A stretch of 64,000 nucleotides of DNA. Origin: Oceanobacillus kimchii X50. GTDB taxonomy: Bacteria > Bacillota > Bacilli > Bacillales > Amphibacillaceae. The translations under genes were made by a program, and so were the position numbers. Below the pieces are notes generated by a model. That model was not told the DNA's origin. It saw only the letters and a program-made list of their open reading frames with translations, and searched no databases. Location: NCBI RefSeq assembly GCF_000340475.1, contig NZ_CM001792.1, positions 1-64,000 on the forward strand. The letters run 5' to 3'. Of the stretch, positions 20,158 to 33,824 are shown piece by piece. Positions within the stretch are counted from its first letter, which is position 1, and every line of letters starts with the position of its first letter.

Positions 20158-23100
20158 TTGACAGGTCAACTAGTTCAGTATGGACGGCACCGCCAACGCA
20201 GGAGCTATGCGCGTATCAGTGAGGTGTTGGAATTACCAAACCTAATCGAAATCCAAACCGCTTCTTACGATTGGTTCTTGGAAGAAGGTTTACGAGAAAT
20301 GTTTCAGGATATTTCTCCAATCGAAGACTTTACAGGAAATCTATCGCTTGAATTTGTTGATTATAGTTTAGGTGATCCAAAGTACCCTGTAGATGAAGCG
20401 AAGGAAAGAGACGTAACGTACAATGCTCCGCTTCGCGTGAAGGTTCGTTTAATTAATAATGAAACCGGTGAAGTAAAGGAACAAGAAGTATTTATGGGTG
20501 ATTTCCCTCTTATGACAGAAACGGGAACATTCATTATTAATGGTGCGGAACGAGTAATCGTATCGCAACTTGTACGTTCTCCGAGCGTATACTATAACGA
20601 GAAAATCGACAAGAACGGAAAACGAGGCATTGCTGCAACAGTAATTCCAAACCGCGGAGCGTGGTTGGAATTTGAAACAGATGCAAAAGATATCGCGTAT
20701 GTTCGTATTGATCGTACTCGTAAGTTACCGATCACTGTGCTCTTACGTGCATTAGGATTTGGTACAGATCAAGAAATCACAGATTTGCTTGGTGAAAACG
20801 AATATTTACGTAATACACTAGAAAAAGACAATACAGAGAATGCTGAAAAAGCTCTATTAGAAATCTATGAGCGTTTACGCCCTGGTGAACCACCTACTGT
20901 AGAAAACGCAAAGAGCTTGTTAGTATCTCGTTTCTTCGATCCAAAGCGTTATGACTTAGCGCATGTTGGACGTTATAAAATGAATAAAAAACTTCACATG
21001 AAGAATCGTTTGTTTAATCAAATCTTAGCTGAACCAATTGTTGATCCAGAAACTGGTGAAGTAATAGCAGAAAAGGGAGATAAGTTAGAACGAAAATTAT
21101 TAGATAAAATCCTCCCTTACTTAGAGCGTGCGGAAGATCGTTTTGGGGAATCTGTTCTATCCCCTCATGAAGGTGTGTTAGAAGACGAAATCACGATTCA
21201 ATCTGTTAAGATTGTTGACCCGACAGATCCTAATGGAGAAAGAGAACTTACTGTGATAGGTAATGGCGGAGTTACTAATGATGTTAAAAACATTACTCCG
21301 GCTGACATCTTATCTTCCATTAGCTATTTCTTCAACTTGCTTCATGAAGTTGGAGGAACGGATGATATTGACCACTTAGGTAATCGTCGCTTGCGTTCTG
21401 TTGGAGAATTATTACAAAATCAATTCCGTATCGGATTGTCTCGTATGGAACGTGTGGTTCGCGAAAGAATGTCTATCCAAGATACTTCAAGCGTTACACC
21501 ACAACAACTAATCAATATCCGACCGGTTATTGCATCAATTAAAGAATTCTTCGGTAGCTCACAGCTATCTCAATTTATGGATCAAACAAATCCACTAGGT
21601 GAGCTAACGCATAAACGTCGTCTATCTGCCCTAGGACCAGGTGGTCTTACACGTGAGCGTGCAGGCTTTGAAGTTCGAGACGTACACTATTCCCACTATG
21701 GACGTATGTGTCCGATCGAAACTCCGGAGGGTCCGAATATCGGGTTGATAAACTCGTTATCTAGTTATGCGAAAGTGAATAAATTTGGTTTTATTGAGTC
21801 TCCTTATCGTCGAGTAGACCCTGAAACTGGTAAAGTAACAAATAAAATTGATTACCTGACGGCGGATGAACAGGACAACTATATTGTTGCCCAAGCAAAC
21901 TCTCCGTTAGATGAGGATAGTCGTTTCCAAAACGAAGAAGTAATTGCGCGTTTCCAAGAAGACAACATCGTAGTTTCACGCGATAAGATTGATTACATGG
22001 ACGTATCACCGAAACAGGTTGTTTCTGCTGCGACAGCATGTATTCCATTCTTGGAAAATGATGACTCGAACCGTGCACTAATGGGTGCAAACATGCAACG
22101 TCAAGCAGTTCCATTGATGAAGCCACAAGCTCCAATCGTAGGAACTGGTATGGAGTATGTAAACGGAAAAGATTCAGGTGCTGCAGTTATTTGTCGTCAT
22201 GACGGTGTGATTGAACGCGTTGAGGCAAAAGAAGTTTACGTTCGTCGTATTTCTGTTGTTGATGGTAAAGAAGTTGAAGGCGACTTAGATCGTTATGGAT
22301 TACAAAAATATAAACGTTCTAACCAAGGAACGTGTTATAATCAGCGTCCGATTGTAAGTCAAGGAGATCGTGTAACAAAAGGCGAAGTTCTTGCAGATGG
22401 ACCTTCTATGGAAGACGGTGAACTTGCACTAGGTCAAAACGTTTTAGTTGGTTTCATGACTTGGGAAGGTTATAACTATGAGGATGCTATCATCATGAGT
22501 GAGCGTCTTGTGAAAGATGATGTATATACATCCATTCATATTGAAGAATTTGAATCGGAAGCTCGTGACACAAAATTAGGGCCAGAAGAAATTACAAGAG
22601 ATATTCCAAACGTTGGTGAAGATGCACTGAAAAATCTTGATGAGCATGGTATTATTCGTGTTGGTGCGGAAGTAACAGACGGAGATATCCTTGTAGGTAA
22701 GGTAACACCAAAAGGAGTAACAGAGCTTTCTGCAGAAGAACGCCTATTACACGCCATTTTTGGTGAAAAAGCTCGTGAAGTACGTGACACATCTCTACGT
22801 GTACCACACGGCGGTGGCGGTATTGTTCTTGACGTGAAGATATTCAACCGTGAAGACGGTGACGAGTTACCACCAGGTGTAAATCAACTCGTACGCGCTT
22901 ATATCGTACAAAAACGTAAAATCCATGAAGGAGATAAAATGGCAGGTCGTCACGGTAACAAAGGGGTTATCTCCAAAATATTACCGGAAGAAGATATGCC
23001 ATATCTACCAGATGGAACACCGATCGACATTATGTTAAACCCATTAGGTGTACCTTCTCGTATGAATATCGGACAGGTGTTTGAGCTTCATTTGGGAATG

Positions 23101-23697
23101 GCTGCAAGACAGCTAGGTATACATGTGGCCAGCCCAGTATTTGATGGTGCACGTGAGGAAGATGTTTGGGAAACTCTTGAAGAAGCAGGCATGCCTCGTG
23201 ATGCAAAATCTGTCTTATACGACGGAAGAACTGGTGAAGCATTTGATAACCGTGTATCCGTAGGTGTTATGTATATGATTAAACTTGCACACATGGTTGA
23301 TGATAAGCTGCACGCTCGTTCAACTGGACCATACTCACTTGTTACACAACAACCACTCGGTGGTAAAGCGCAGTTTGGTGGACAGCGTTTTGGTGAGATG
23401 GAGGTATGGGCACTCGAAGCATATGGAGCTGCTTATACACTACAAGAAATCCTTACCGTTAAATCGGATGACACAGTTGGTCGTGTGAAGACATACGAAG
23501 CAATTGTTAAGGGTGATAATGTTCCAGAACCTGGCGTCCCAGAATCCTTTAAAGTATTAATTAAAGAGCTTCAAAGTCTTGGAATGGATGTTAAAATGCT
23601 TTCCAGCAGTGAAGACGAAATTGATATGCGCGAATTAGAGGAAGAAGAAGTTCAGGCAGCAACAAAGCTAAACATTGATGTCGAAGAAAGTGAATAA
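20158..23697 (+). CDS. rpoB: DNA-directed RNA polymerase subunit beta
   Basis: A 1179-residue subunit. TTG 20158 ([20 protein letters not shown]) is the conserved N-terminus, with AAGGGGTGAAG upstream. The rifampicin pocket reads [20 protein letters not shown] and [10 protein letters not shown], the usual sensitive form. The catalytic-side motifs [20 protein letters not shown] and the C-terminal clamp anchor [20 protein letters not shown] are intact. It is followed by rpoC after 111 bases. Confidence 0.99.
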   Translation: MTGQLVQYGRHRQRRSYARISEVLELPNLIEIQTASYDWFLEEGLREMFQDISPIEDFTGNLSLEFVDYSLGDPKYPVDEAKERDVTYNAPLRVKVRLINNETGEVKEQEVFMGDFPLMTETGTFIINGAERVIVSQLVRSPSVYYNEKIDKNGKRGIAATVIPNRGAWLEFETDAKDIAYVRIDRTRKLPITVLLRALGFGTDQEITDLLGENEYLRNTLEKDNTENAEKALLEIYERLRPGEPPTVENAKSLLVSRFFDPKRYDLAHVGRYKMNKKLHMKNRLFNQILAEPIVDPETGEVIAEKGDKLERKLLDKILPYLERAEDRFGESVLSPHEGVLEDEITIQSVKIVDPTDPNGERELTVIGNGGVTNDVKNITPADILSSISYFFNLLHEVGGTDDIDHLGNRRLRSVGELLQNQFRIGLSRMERVVRERMSIQDTSSVTPQQLINIRPVIASIKEFFGSSQLSQFMDQTNPLGELTHKRRLSALGPGGLTRERAGFEVRDVHYSHYGRMCPIETPEGPNIGLINSLSSYAKVNKFGFIESPYRRVDPETGKVTNKIDYLTADEQDNYIVAQANSPLDEDSRFQNEEVIARFQEDNIVVSRDKIDYMDVSPKQVVSAATACIPFLENDDSNRALMGANMQRQAVPLMKPQAPIVGTGMEYVNGKDSGAAVICRHDGVIERVEAKEVYVRRISVVDGKEVEGDLDRYGLQKYKRSNQGTCYNQRPIVSQGDRVTKGEVLADGPSMEDGELALGQNVLVGFMTWEGYNYEDAIIMSERLVKDDVYTSIHIEEFESEARDTKLGPEEITRDIPNVGEDALKNLDEHGIIRVGAEVTDGDILVGKVTPKGVTELSAEERLLHAIFGEKAREVRDTSLRVPHGGGGIVLDVKIFNREDGDELPPGVNQLVRAYIVQKRKIHEGDKMAGRHGNKGVISKILPEEDMPYLPDGTPIDIMLNPLGVPSRMNIGQVFELHLGMAARQLGIHVASPVFDGAREEDVWETLEEAGMPRDAKSVLYDGRTGEAFDNRVSVGVMYMIKLAHMVDDKLHARSTGPYSLVTQQPLGGKAQFGGQRFGEMEVWALEAYGAAYTLQEILTVKSDDTVGRVKTYEAIVKGDNVPEPGVPESFKVLIKELQSLGMDVKMLSSSEDEIDMRELEEEEVQAATKLNIDVEESE

Positions 23698-23808
23698 AAC
23701 AATTAGCACAGAAGGTTTTAGGGTGACAATCCGAGAACCTTTCTGTTGCTTTCTATAAATAATCTGATCCAGTGGTAAAATCGCACATTAAAAAGGGAGG
23801 ATTGCCCC

Positions 23809-26800
23809 TTGTTGGATGTAAATAATTTTGAGTACATGAAAATAGGTCTCGCATCACCTGAAAAGATTCGTTCTTGGTCATACGGTGAAGTTAAAAAGCC
23901 GGAAACGATTAACTATCGTACATTGAAACCGGAAAAAGATGGTCTTTTCTGTGAGCGTATCTTTGGACCACAGAAAGACTGGGAATGTCATTGTGGTAAA
24001 TACAAGCGCGTACGATATAAAGGCGTCGTTTGTGATCGTTGTGGAGTAGAAGTAACAAAAGCGAAAGTACGTCGTGAACGTATGGGACATATCGAGCTTG
24101 CAGCTCCAGTTTCACACATTTGGTATTTCAAAGGAATCCCAAGTCGTATGGGGTTAGTATTGGATATGTCGCCACGTGCGTTAGAAGAAGTTATTTACTT
24201 TGCAGCATATATCGTTACAGATCCAGGAAGTACACCACTTGAGAAAAAACAATTGCTTTCTGAGAAAGAATTCCGTTCTTATTATGATAAGTACGGCAAT
24301 ACGTTTAAAGCGCAAATGGGTGCGGAAGCAATCCGCAAACTTCTTCAAGACATCGACCTTGAAAAAGAGGTGGATGCATTAAGAGAAGAATTGAAATCTG
24401 CGCAAGGACAACGTAGAACAAGAGCAATTAAACGTTTAGAGGTTATGGAAGCATTCCGTAATTCTGGTAATGATTCTAGCTGGATGGTTTTAGATGTTCT
24501 ACCGGTAATTCCTCCAGAAATACGTCCAATGGTTCAGTTGGATGGTGGACGTTTTGCGACTTCTGACTTGAACGATCTATATCGTCGAGTTATAAATCGT
24601 AATAACCGATTGAAACGCCTTCTTGATTTAGGTGCGCCTAGCATCATCGTTCAAAATGAAAAACGTATGTTACAAGAAGCTGTTGATGCGTTAATCGATA
24701 ATGGTCGTCGTGGCCGTCCGGTTACAGGACCTGGAAATCGTCCTTTAAAATCTCTATCTCATATGTTGAAAGGGAAGCAGGGTCGTTTCCGTCAAAACTT
24801 ACTTGGTAAACGTGTTGACTACTCTGGTCGTTCCGTTATCGTCGTAGGACCACATTTGAAAATGTATCAATGTGGATTGCCTAGAGAGATGGCATTAGAA
24901 TTATTTAAACCATTTATTATGAAAGAGCTTGTTTCTAGAGGATTAGCTCATAATATAAAATCAGCAAAACGTAAAATCGAGCGCGTACACCCAGATGTAT
25001 GGGATGTGCTGGAAGATGTTATTAAAGAACACCCAGTACTTCTAAACCGCGCACCTACACTTCACCGTTTAGGAATCCAGGCGTTTGAGCCAACTCTTGT
25101 AGATGGGCGAGCAATTCGTCTGCATCCGCTAGTATGTACAGCTTATAACGCAGACTTTGACGGTGACCAAATGGCGGTTCACGTACCACTTGGTGCAGAA
25201 GCGCAAGCAGAAGCACGCATCTTGATGTTGGCTGCTCAAAACATTCTAAATCCAAAAGACGGTAAACCAGTAGTTACACCGTCACAGGATATGGTATTAG
25301 GTAACTATTACCTAACATTGGAACGTGAAAATGCTATCGGAGAAGGCTCTTACTTTAAAGATACAAACGAAGCATTAATTGCATACCAAACTGGTTATGC
25401 TCATCTGCATACTCGTGTTGCTGTTCAAGCGTCAAGCTTAAATAACAAAACATTTACAGAAGAGCAAAACAACAAATTATTACTAACTACTGTAGGTAAG
25501 TTAATCTTTAATGAGATTCTTCCGGATTCGTTCCCGTATATCAATGAACCAACACAGTTGAATCTTGAAGAAAAAACACCAGAAAATTATTTTGTTGATC
25601 CTGGTACGTCTATTAAAGAAGAAATCCAAAGTCGTGAACTTGTCAAACCGTTTAAAAAAGGTTTCTTAGGAGATATCATTGCTGAAGTCTTCAAACGATT
25701 CCAAATCACAGAGACATCAAAAATGCTTGACCGTATGAAAGACTTAGGATTTAGTTATTCTACCAAAGCAGGTATGACGGTTGGTATTTCTGATATTGTT
25801 GTACTTGGTGAAAAACAAGGGATTTTAGATGAAGCTCAAACTAAAGTGGATAAAGTACTCAAACAGTTCCGTCGTGGTTTAATTACCGAAGAGGAACGTT
25901 ATGATCGAGTAATCGCTATTTGGTCTGAAGCTAAAGACGTTATTCAAGATAAGTTGATGGATTCCTTGAGCAACCGTAACCCTATCTTTATGATGAGTGA
26001 TTCTGGTGCTCGTGGTAACGCGTCTAACTTTACGCAGCTTGCTGGTATGCGTGGTTTAATGGCCGATCCAGCTGGTAAAATTATCGAGATACCTATTAAA
26101 TCAAGTTTCCGAGAAGGCTTAACTGTAATGGAATACTTTATTTCCACTCACGGTGCTCGTAAAGGTCTTGCCGATACAGCATTAAAAACAGCTGACTCAG
26201 GTTACTTAACTCGTCGACTTGTTGATGTTGCACAAGATGTAATTATTCGTGAAGACGATTGTGGAACTGATCGAGGATTAACTGTTTCAGCATTAGAAGA
26301 GGGATCTGAAGTAATCGAGCCACTATTGGATCGTTTGATTGGAAGAACTTCTTTTGAAAATGTAAAACATCCAGAAACTGGAGAAGTGCTTGTTGAAAAG
26401 AATGAGCTTATTTCTGAAGACCAAGCGAAAACAATTGTTGAATCCGGTATAAAAGAAGTAATTATTCGTTCTGCTTTCACTTGTAATACGAAGCACGGCG
26501 TGTGTCAAAAATGTTATGGTCGTAATTTAGCAACTGGTTCTGATGTAGAAGTAGGAGAAGCAGTAGGGATTATTGCTGCACAATCCATCGGTGAGCCAGG
26601 AACCCAGCTTACAATGCGTACCTTCCACACAGGTGGGGTAGCAGGAGATGACATCACACAAGGTTTACCTCGTATTCAGGAGTTATTTGAGGCACGTAAT
26701 CCGAAAGGGCAAGCGGTAATTACTGAAATTGATGGAACCGTACAAGAATTCAAAGAAGTAAAAGATAAACAAGAGATTGTTGTTCAAGGCGCAGTGGAAC

Positions 26801-27420
26801 AACGTAGTTACGCAGTACCTTATAACGCAAGAATGAAAGTAGCAATCGGAGACACCGTAGAAGCTGGTCAAGAGTTGACGGAAGGTTCCGTTGATCCAAA
26901 AGAACTCTTACAAATTAAAGGTGTTGAAGGGGTACAGGATTACTTGCTTAAAGAAGTACAACGAGTATACCGTATGCAAGGGGTAGAAATCGGCGATAAA
27001 CACGTTGAAGTAATGGTTCGTCAAATGTTGCGTAAGATTCGCATCGTATCTTCCGGAGATACGGAAGTATTACCTGGCTCCTTACTTGAATTGCATCAAT
27101 TCAAAGAAGCGAACCATAAAGTATTGATGGAAGACGGAGAACCTGCAACTGGGCGCCCAGTTCTACTTGGTATTACAAAAGCGTCACTAGAAACTGATTC
27201 CTTCTTATCTGCTGCATCATTCCAAGAAACAACACGTGTTCTTACAGATGCTGCAATCAAAGGAAAACGTGATGAACTTCTAGGTCTGAAAGAGAATGTT
27301 ATTATTGGTAAGCTTGTACCAGCTGGTACTGGAATGCCTCAGTATCGTAATCTCGAATCAGGATTAGATACGCCAGAAACTGTTGAAGAATCTTCAGAAG
27401 AAGAAACTCAAACAGTTTAA
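23809..27420 (+). CDS. rpoC: DNA-directed RNA polymerase subunit beta'
   Basis: A 1203-residue subunit. The N-terminal zinc ribbon (CHCGKY and CDRCG), the catalytic magnesium motif [13 protein letters not shown], the bridge helix/trigger-loop region ([19 protein letters not shown]) and the second zinc cluster ([15 protein letters not shown]) are all present. The start is TTG 23809 after AAAGGGAGG. A weak stem follows the stop, then an inverted repeat with a promoter. Confidence 0.99.
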   Translation: MLDVNNFEYMKIGLASPEKIRSWSYGEVKKPETINYRTLKPEKDGLFCERIFGPQKDWECHCGKYKRVRYKGVVCDRCGVEVTKAKVRRERMGHIELAAPVSHIWYFKGIPSRMGLVLDMSPRALEEVIYFAAYIVTDPGSTPLEKKQLLSEKEFRSYYDKYGNTFKAQMGAEAIRKLLQDIDLEKEVDALREELKSAQGQRRTRAIKRLEVMEAFRNSGNDSSWMVLDVLPVIPPEIRPMVQLDGGRFATSDLNDLYRRVINRNNRLKRLLDLGAPSIIVQNEKRMLQEAVDALIDNGRRGRPVTGPGNRPLKSLSHMLKGKQGRFRQNLLGKRVDYSGRSVIVVGPHLKMYQCGLPREMALELFKPFIMKELVSRGLAHNIKSAKRKIERVHPDVWDVLEDVIKEHPVLLNRAPTLHRLGIQAFEPTLVDGRAIRLHPLVCTAYNADFDGDQMAVHVPLGAEAQAEARILMLAAQNILNPKDGKPVVTPSQDMVLGNYYLTLERENAIGEGSYFKDTNEALIAYQTGYAHLHTRVAVQASSLNNKTFTEEQNNKLLLTTVGKLIFNEILPDSFPYINEPTQLNLEEKTPENYFVDPGTSIKEEIQSRELVKPFKKGFLGDIIAEVFKRFQITETSKMLDRMKDLGFSYSTKAGMTVGISDIVVLGEKQGILDEAQTKVDKVLKQFRRGLITEEERYDRVIAIWSEAKDVIQDKLMDSLSNRNPIFMMSDSGARGNASNFTQLAGMRGLMADPAGKIIEIPIKSSFREGLTVMEYFISTHGARKGLADTALKTADSGYLTRRLVDVAQDVIIREDDCGTDRGLTVSALEEGSEVIEPLLDRLIGRTSFENVKHPETGEVLVEKNELISEDQAKTIVESGIKEVIIRSAFTCNTKHGVCQKCYGRNLATGSDVEVGEAVGIIAAQSIGEPGTQLTMRTFHTGGVAGDDITQGLPRIQELFEARNPKGQAVITEIDGTVQEFKEVKDKQEIVVQGAVEQRSYAVPYNARMKVAIGDTVEAGQELTEGSVDPKELLQIKGVEGVQDYLLKEVQRVYRMQGVEIGDKHVEVMVRQMLRKIRIVSSGDTEVLPGSLLELHQFKEANHKVLMEDGEPATGRPVLLGITKASLETDSFLSAASFQETTRVLTDAAIKGKRDELLGLKENVIIGKLVPAGTGMPQYRNLESGLDTPETVEESSEEETQTV

Positions 27421-27461
27421 ATGGTTGAAGTCCTATAAAGACTTTTAAGCGACAATTATAA

Positions 27462-27555
27462 TAAGCAATCGGAAGCACCAAAAAAATACCTTTTTGATAT
27501 TGACATTAAAATTCTAGAATGGTACTATATTCAAGGTGCTTCCGATTATGCTTAC
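27462..27555 (+). repeat. Inverted repeat enclosing a promoter, rpoC-rpsL gap
   Basis: Arms TAAGCA-ATCGGAAGCACC (27462-27479) and GGTGCTTCCGATTATGCTTA (27535-27554) are inverted copies, differing only by a 2-base bulge. Between them TTGACA (27500-27505) and TACTAT (27523-27528), 17 bases apart, form a good SigA-type promoter that would serve rpsL-rpsG-fusA-tuf. The rest of the 390-base gap (27421-27811) holds no recognisable gene; the L7Ae-like gene found here in B. subtilis is not seen. Confidence 0.65.
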
Positions 27556-27811
27556 TAAGTATTTTCGGTTGTAAAAAGTGTAATCGGAACTTACGGTTTA
27601 CAAGATAACACTAAATTTATTACTAGACTAATCAACGAACAGTGACTATATGTTGATTGATACAAAGAGATATAAGGTTTTTGTGTATATAATACGCAGA
27701 GACGTTATTTTTTCCCTAAAGATGAACCACCTGGATGTGTGGCATTACAAAACATGATTCTACGGTCACTGATTGATTAATCACATAAACAAATGAAGGG
27801 AGGATAAAATC

Positions 27812-28228
27812 ATGCCTACTATAAATCAGCTAGTGCGTAAAGGTCGTGTCAGCAAAACAAAAAAATCTGACTCTCCTGCACTTAATAAAGGCTACAACAG
27901 CTTTAAGAAGAAAATGACTGATGAAAACGCCCCTCAAAAGCGTGGTGTATGTACTCGTGTTGGTACACTTACTCCAAAGAAACCAAACTCTGCACTTCGT
28001 AAATATGCGCGTGTGCGTTTGTCTAACAACATGGAAGTAACTGCATACATTCCTGGAATTGGTCACAACCTTCAAGAGCACAGTGTTGTACTAATCCGTG
28101 GCGGTCGTGTAAAAGACTTACCGGGTGTACGTTACCATATTGTACGTGGAGCGCTTGACACTGCAGGTGTTGAAGGCCGTATGCAAGGACGTTCCAAGTA
28201 CGGAACTAAAAGACCTAAAAAGAAATAA
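27812..28228 (+). CDS. rpsL: 30S ribosomal protein S12
   Basis: A 138-residue decoding-site protein. [11 protein letters not shown] opens it, and the loops [17 protein letters not shown] and [18 protein letters not shown] have the residues of streptomycin-sensitive forms. GGGAGG lies 9 bases before ATG 27812. First gene of the str operon. Confidence 0.98.
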   Translation: MPTINQLVRKGRVSKTKKSDSPALNKGYNSFKKKMTDENAPQKRGVCTRVGTLTPKKPNSALRKYARVRLSNNMEVTAYIPGIGHNLQEHSVVLIRGGRVKDLPGVRYHIVRGALDTAGVEGRMQGRSKYGTKRPKKK

Positions 28229-28262
28229 GAAATAATCATCTAGAAGAAAGGAGGATGTAACG

Positions 28263-28733
28263 ATGCCTCGTAAAGGACCAGTACCAAAACGTGATGTATT
28301 GCCAGATCCGCTTTATAAATCTAAGTTAGTAACTCGCTTAATTAATCAAATTATGGTTGATGGAAAGCGTGGGAAAGCACAAAAAATTCTTTATAATGCG
28401 TTTGAATTAGTCGCTGAAAGAAGTGGACAAAACGCTATGGAAGTTTTTGAGCAAGCTATGAAAAACGTAATGCCTGTACTTGAAGTTCGCGCACGCCGTG
28501 TGGGTGGATCTAACTATCAAGTACCAGTAGAAGTTCGTCCAGAACGTCGTCAAGCATTAGGACTACGCTATATTGTTAACTATTCACGTTTACGTGGAGA
28601 GAAAACAATGGAAGAACGTCTTGCTAATGAAATTCTTGATGCTTCTAATAACACAGGAGCTGCTGTTAAGAGACGTGAAGATATGCATAAAATGGCAGAA
28701 GCGAACAAAGCATTCGCTCACTACCGTTGGTAA
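28263..28733 (+). CDS. rpsG: 30S ribosomal protein S7
   Basis: A 156-residue primary 16S-binding protein of the small-subunit head. It has [14 protein letters not shown] at the N-terminus, [19 protein letters not shown] and the C-terminal [20 protein letters not shown] precedes ATG 28263. It sits 34 bases after rpsL and 44 before fusA. Confidence 0.98.
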   Translation: MPRKGPVPKRDVLPDPLYKSKLVTRLINQIMVDGKRGKAQKILYNAFELVAERSGQNAMEVFEQAMKNVMPVLEVRARRVGGSNYQVPVEVRPERRQALGLRYIVNYSRLRGEKTMEERLANEILDASNNTGAAVKRREDMHKMAEANKAFAHYRW

Positions 28734-28777
28734 TATTAATCTAACAAAAGCTTTCAATTTAGGAAGGAGAAGAATAC

Positions 28778-30856
28778 ATGGCTAGAGAGTTCTCCTTGGA
28801 AAAGACGCGTAATATTGGTATTATGGCCCACATTGATGCGGGTAAAACAACCACTACTGAGCGTATTCTTTTCTATACAGGACGCATTCACAAAATTGGT
28901 GAAACTCACGAAGGTGCTTCTCAAATGGACTGGATGGAGCAAGAGCAAGAACGTGGTATTACAATCACGTCTGCTGCAACAACAGCCGCTTGGAGAGATC
29001 ACCGTATCAACATCATTGATACTCCGGGACACGTAGACTTCACTGTAGAGGTTGAACGTTCCTTACGTGTACTTGATGGTGCGGTGACTGTACTAGATGC
29101 ACAATCTGGAGTTGAGCCACAAACTGAAACGGTATGGCGCCAAGCAACAACTTATGGTGTACCACGTATCGTATTTATCAATAAAATGGATAAAACAGGT
29201 GCTGATTTCTTGTATTCTACGGGTACATTAAAAGAACGCCTAGGTGCTAATGCACATCCAATTCAGATGCCAATTGGTGCTGAAGATGATTTTAACGGAA
29301 TTATTGACTTAATCACAATGGATGCATACTTCTATTTAGATGATTTAGGTCAACGTTCCGAAACACGTGAAATTCCTGCTGAATTAAAAGATGAAGCAGA
29401 AGAGTTGCGTGCAAGCTTAATCGAAGCTGTTGCAGAAACTGATGAAGAGCTTATGATGAAATATCTTGAAGGAGAAGAAATCTCCAACGATGAGTTGAAA
29501 TCTGCTATTCGTCAAGCAACACTTAATGTTGATTTTTATCCAGTACTTTGTGGTTCAGCATTTAAGAACAAAGGTGTTCAGTTAATGCTAGACGCAGTAC
29601 TTGATTACCTACCTGCGCCAACAGATGTGCCTCCAATCGAAGGTATCATTCCTGGTACAGAGGAAAAAGTAACTCGTCCATCTTCTGATGATGAGCCTTT
29701 CTCTGCATTAGCTTTTAAAGTAATGACAGATCCTTATGTTGGTAAACTTACATTCTTCCGTGTGTACTCTGGAACATTAGATTCTGGTTCATACGTGAAA
29801 AACTCAGTAAAAGATAAGCGTGAGCGTGTAGGACGTATTCTACAAATGCACGCTAACTCTCGTGAAGAAATCTCAAGAGCATATTCAGGTGAAATTGCTG
29901 CAGCAGTTGGTTTGAAAGATACTTCTACAGGGGATACGCTTTGTGATGAGAAGAACCTTGTTATCTTAGAGTCTATGGACTTCCCAGAACCAGTTATTTC
30001 TGTTGCGATTGAGCCGGAAACAAAAGCTGACCAAGATAAGATGGCAATTGCATTATCTAAATTAGCCGAAGAGGATCCAACTTTCCGTACTGAAACAAAC
30101 CCGGAAACTGGTCAAACTATTATCTCTGGTATGGGTGAACTTCACCTTGATATCATTGTTGATCGTTTGAAACGTGAGTTCAAAGTAGGAGCTCAAGTAG
30201 GTGCGCCTCAAGTTTCTTATCGTGAGACATTCCGTGGATCTGCTGAAGTCGAAGGTAAATTCGTACGTCAGTCTGGTGGACGCGGACAATTCGGTCACGT
30301 TTGGGTTAAATTTGAACCAAACGAAGAAGGTGCCGGATTTGAATTTGAAAACAAAATTGTTGGTGGTGTAGTTCCTCGTGAATACATTCCAGCAGTTCAA
30401 CAAGGTATCGAAGAATCAATGGAAAACGGAGTTCTTGCTGGATATCCGTTAATCGATATCAAAGCAACACTTTATGATGGTAGCTACCATGATGTTGACT
30501 CGAACGAAATGGCGTTTAAAGTTGCTGCATCTATGGCGCTAAAAGCTGCTAAAAACAAATGTAAACCAGTTCTTCTTGAGCCAATGATGAGAGTTGAAGT
30601 TGTTGTACCAGAAGAATACATGGGAGACATTATGGGTGACGTAACATCCCGTCGTGGACGCGTAGAAGGTATGGAAGCACGCGGTACAGCACAAGTTGTT
30701 AAAGCGTTCGTACCACTTGCAGAAATGTTTGGTTATGCAACTGCACTACGTTCGAACACACAAGGTCGCGGTGTATACACAATGCACTTTGATCACTACG
30801 AAGAAACACCGAAAAGCATTACTGAAGAAATTATCAAGAAAAATGCTGGTGAATAA
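28778..30856 (+). CDS. fusA: Elongation factor G
   Basis: A 692-residue translocation GTPase. G motifs are [13 protein letters not shown] (P loop), DTPGHVDF (G3) and NKMD (G4), followed by domains II-V with [15 protein letters not shown] and the domain IV loop [20 protein letters not shown]. Full length and undisturbed. AAGGAGAAG precedes ATG 28778. Confidence 0.99.
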   Translation: MAREFSLEKTRNIGIMAHIDAGKTTTTERILFYTGRIHKIGETHEGASQMDWMEQEQERGITITSAATTAAWRDHRINIIDTPGHVDFTVEVERSLRVLDGAVTVLDAQSGVEPQTETVWRQATTYGVPRIVFINKMDKTGADFLYSTGTLKERLGANAHPIQMPIGAEDDFNGIIDLITMDAYFYLDDLGQRSETREIPAELKDEAEELRASLIEAVAETDEELMMKYLEGEEISNDELKSAIRQATLNVDFYPVLCGSAFKNKGVQLMLDAVLDYLPAPTDVPPIEGIIPGTEEKVTRPSSDDEPFSALAFKVMTDPYVGKLTFFRVYSGTLDSGSYVKNSVKDKRERVGRILQMHANSREEISRAYSGEIAAAVGLKDTSTGDTLCDEKNLVILESMDFPEPVISVAIEPETKADQDKMAIALSKLAEEDPTFRTETNPETGQTIISGMGELHLDIIVDRLKREFKVGAQVGAPQVSYRETFRGSAEVEGKFVRQSGGRGQFGHVWVKFEPNEEGAGFEFENKIVGGVVPREYIPAVQQGIEESMENGVLAGYPLIDIKATLYDGSYHDVDSNEMAFKVAASMALKAAKNKCKPVLLEPMMRVEVVVPEEYMGDIMGDVTSRRGRVEGMEARGTAQVVKAFVPLAEMFGYATALRSNTQGRGVYTMHFDHYEETPKSITEEIIKKNAGE

Positions 30857-30966
30857 TTGATTTTTTCGTAAATCTAACGTATAACATTTAGTAAAGGCTG
30901 AGAAATACAAATCTGTATTTCTTGGCACTAATACAAATTGGTATTTAATTAAAGGAGGAAACATAA

Positions 30967-32157
30967 ATGTCTAAAGAAAAATTCGATCGCTCGAAAAGTC
31001 ACGTTAACATTGGTACTATTGGACACGTTGACCATGGTAAAACTACTTTAACTGCAGCTATCACTACTGTAATGGCTAAAAGAAACGGTAGCGGAGATGC
31101 TATGGCTTATGACCAAATCGATGGTGCTCCAGAAGAGAAAGAACGTGGAATTACAATCGCAACTTCTCACGTAGAATATGAAACTGAAACTCGTCACTAT
31201 GCACACGTGGACTGCCCAGGTCACGCTGACTATGTTAAAAACATGATCACTGGTGCTGCACAAATGGACGGAGCTATCCTTGTAGTATCTGCTGCTGATG
31301 GCCCAATGCCACAAACTCGTGAGCACATCCTACTTTCTCGTAACGTTGGGGTTCCTACAATCGTAGTATTCCTTAACAAAACAGACATGGTAGACGATGA
31401 AGAGCTTCTTGAATTAGTAGAAATGGAAGTTCGCGATCTATTAACTGAATATGACTTCCCTGGTGATGATCTACCAGTTATTAAAGGTTCTGCACTTAAA
31501 GCTCTTGAAGGCGATGCTGAATACGAAGAAAGAATCGTTGAATTAATGGCTGCAGTTGACGAATACGTTCCAACTCCAGACCGTGACACTGATAAACCAT
31601 TCATGATGCCAGTTGAGGATGTATTCTCTATTACTGGACGTGGTACTGTTGCAACTGGACGTGTTGAGCGCGGACAAGTAAGTGTTGGTGATGAAGTAGA
31701 AATCATCGGTCTTGCTGAAGATTCTTCTAAAACAACTGTTACTGGAGTAGAAATGTTCCGTAAGCTTCTTGACTATGCTGAAGCTGGTGACAACATTGGT
31801 GCACTTCTTCGTGGGGTTGCTCGTGAAGACATCAACCGTGGTCAAGTATTAGCTAAACCAGGTTCAATCACTCCACATACTAACTTCAAAGCTGAAGTTT
31901 ATGTATTATCTAAAGATGAAGGTGGACGTCATACTCCATTCTTCTCTAACTACCGCCCTCAGTTCTACTTCCGTACTACGGATGTAACTGGTGTAATCGA
32001 ACTACCAGAAGGAACTGAAATGGTAATGCCTGGAGATAACATTGAAATGACTGTTGAACTTATTTCTCCAATCGCGATTGAAGACGGAACTCGTTTCTCA
32101 ATCCGTGAAGGTGGACGTACAGTAGGTTCTGGCGTTGTTTCTTCTATCCAAAAATAA
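30967..32157 (+). CDS. tuf: Elongation factor Tu
   Basis: A 396-residue GTPase delivering aminoacyl-tRNA. G motifs are [18 protein letters not shown] and NKTD; effector region [14 protein letters not shown]. Domain II/III residues of the antibiotic pocket ([15 protein letters not shown]) look standard. AAAGGAGG stands 8 bases before ATG 30967. The 110-base gap after fusA has a perfect GAAATACA/TGTATTTC hairpin without a T-run. Codon usage looks strongly biased, as expected for the most expressed gene. Confidence 0.99.
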   Translation: MSKEKFDRSKSHVNIGTIGHVDHGKTTLTAAITTVMAKRNGSGDAMAYDQIDGAPEEKERGITIATSHVEYETETRHYAHVDCPGHADYVKNMITGAAQMDGAILVVSAADGPMPQTREHILLSRNVGVPTIVVFLNKTDMVDDEELLELVEMEVRDLLTEYDFPGDDLPVIKGSALKALEGDAEYEERIVELMAAVDEYVPTPDRDTDKPFMMPVEDVFSITGRGTVATGRVERGQVSVGDEVEIIGLAEDSSKTTVTGVEMFRKLLDYAEAGDNIGALLRGVAREDINRGQVLAKPGSITPHTNFKAEVYVLSKDEGGRHTPFFSNYRPQFYFRTTDVTGVIELPEGTEMVMPGDNIEMTVELISPIAIEDGTRFSIREGGRTVGSGVVSSIQK

Positions 32158-32168
32158 GTAATATAAGT

Positions 32169-32206
32169 AAAAACAGACAATGGAATTCCGTTGTCTGTTT
32201 TTTTTA
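32169..32206 (+). terminator. Terminator of the str operon
   Basis: AAACAGACAA pairs with TTGTCTGTTT around a small palindromic loop, then TTTTT. It lies 12 bases after the tuf stop. Confidence 0.92.
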
Positions 32207-32602
32207 TTATGTATTATAAGACTAATTTGGGGTTAGTTTTAGCTAACATCATAATGAACAATATCAAATTAAGTACTAATAATAGTGATATAGAAATGTC
32301 GGTATTGTAGAATTGGAACGGAGATTGGGCAAAGAAACCCAACAAGGTGCCTTAAGTTTTCATCCGAAATATCTTACTATGAAATTGATTCGATGGAGTA
32401 AATAAAATATAGAAAATGCTAAACAGATAAATTAAAGAACTTTGAAAATGACATAAATAGATGGATAATAAGTTATTCCAGTACGCGCTAAATTCTTTTC
32501 ATTTAAATTTAAATAGGATGACGAAAATTCAAGCCTTAATTTATTCTTTCTTCATAGGAAATTAAAGGATTTACTTTCTCCAATAAAAAGTTTCAAACCC
32601 CC
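32207..32602. other. AT-rich gap between tuf and the S10 operon, no gene seen
   Basis: About 400 bases with stops in all frames and no ribosome-binding site before a usable start. B. subtilis has a hydrolase-like gene (ybaC) at this place; I see no recognisable remnant. Confidence 0.5.
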
Positions 32603-32699
32603 TTGCATTTACTTATGAAACTATGTATAATAAAAAACTGTGCAAACTTATAGGTGTTCATATAATAAGCTTGCATTGACCAATAGTTTTTAGTATACT
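32603..32699 (+). promoter_or_regulatory. Tandem promoters of the S10 operon
   Basis: P1: TTGCAT (32603-32608), 17-base spacer, TATAAT (32626-32631). P2: TTGCAT (32671-32676), 17-base spacer, TATACT (32694-32699). Both are SigA-type and share the same TTGCAT hexamer. P2 would give a leader of about 125 bases to rpsJ. Confidence 0.75.
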
Positions 32700-32726
32700 A
32701 TTAATGTTGGTCACTTGGTGCGTTGA

Positions 32727-33140
<414 letters not shown>

Positions 33141-33168
33141 TTCGTTCTAAATATAGGAGGTGTAACGG

Positions 33169-33798
33169 ATGACGAAAGGAATCTTAGGTCGTAAAATCGG
33201 CATGACTCAGTTATTCTCTGATAATGGAGAGTTAATTCCAGTAACAGTAATTGAAGCTGAGCCAAATGTTATATTGCAAAAGAAAACATTAGAAAATGAT
33301 GGTTACGAAGCGTTGCAAATCGGTTTTGCTGATAAAAAGGAATCACGTACTAATAAAGCGGAAAAAGGTCATGCTGAGAAAGCAGGCACTGCCCCTAAGC
33401 GCTACGTTCGTGAAATCCGTGGCGCAGAGGTTGATAGCTTTGAAGTTGGGCAAGAGATCAAGGTTGACATCTTTGAGTCTGGAGAAAAAATTGACGTAAC
33501 AGGTACATCTAAAGGGAAAGGTTTCCAAGGTGTAATCAAACGTCATGGTCAACAACGTGGGCCTACTACACACGGTTCTCATTTTCATAGAGCTCCAGGT
33601 GCAATGGGTGTAATTGATCCAATGCGTGTATTCAAAGGTAAAAAGCTACCAGGTCATATGGGGTCTGAACAAGTAACGATCCAAAACCTTGAAGTTGTAA
33701 GTGTAGATACTGACAAGAATCTACTATTAATTAAAGGTAACGTGCCTGGCGCGAAAAAATCTTACGTTAAAATCACAAGTGCAGTGAAAGGTAACTAA
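33169..33798 (+). CDS. rplC: 50S ribosomal protein L3
   Basis: A 209-residue assembly-initiating protein. [14 protein letters not shown] opens it, and the peptidyl-transferase-reaching loop is [20 protein letters not shown], followed by MGSEQVT. GGAGGTG precedes ATG 33169. Spacing of 28 bases after rpsJ. Confidence 0.98.
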   Translation: MTKGILGRKIGMTQLFSDNGELIPVTVIEAEPNVILQKKTLENDGYEALQIGFADKKESRTNKAEKGHAEKAGTAPKRYVREIRGAEVDSFEVGQEIKVDIFESGEKIDVTGTSKGKGFQGVIKRHGQQRGPTTHGSHFHRAPGAMGVIDPMRVFKGKKLPGHMGSEQVTIQNLEVVSVDTDKNLLLIKGNVPGAKKSYVKITSAVKGN

Positions 33799-33824
33799 TC
33801 ACACAAACGAAGGGAGGATATGTC

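Noticed and set aside
21540..21720. Rifampicin-resistance changes in rpoB
   Set aside because: The pocket sequence matches the usual sensitive Bacillus form.
27575..27650. Peptide VVKSVIGT as a remnant of the missing L7Ae-like gene
   Set aside because: Only about six residues look similar and no further conserved segment follows; likely chance.
31230..31706. Long open frame on the minus strand opposite tuf (158 codons)
   Set aside because: It is Ser/Thr-rich as expected for a shadow of a strongly biased gene and has no ribosome site.
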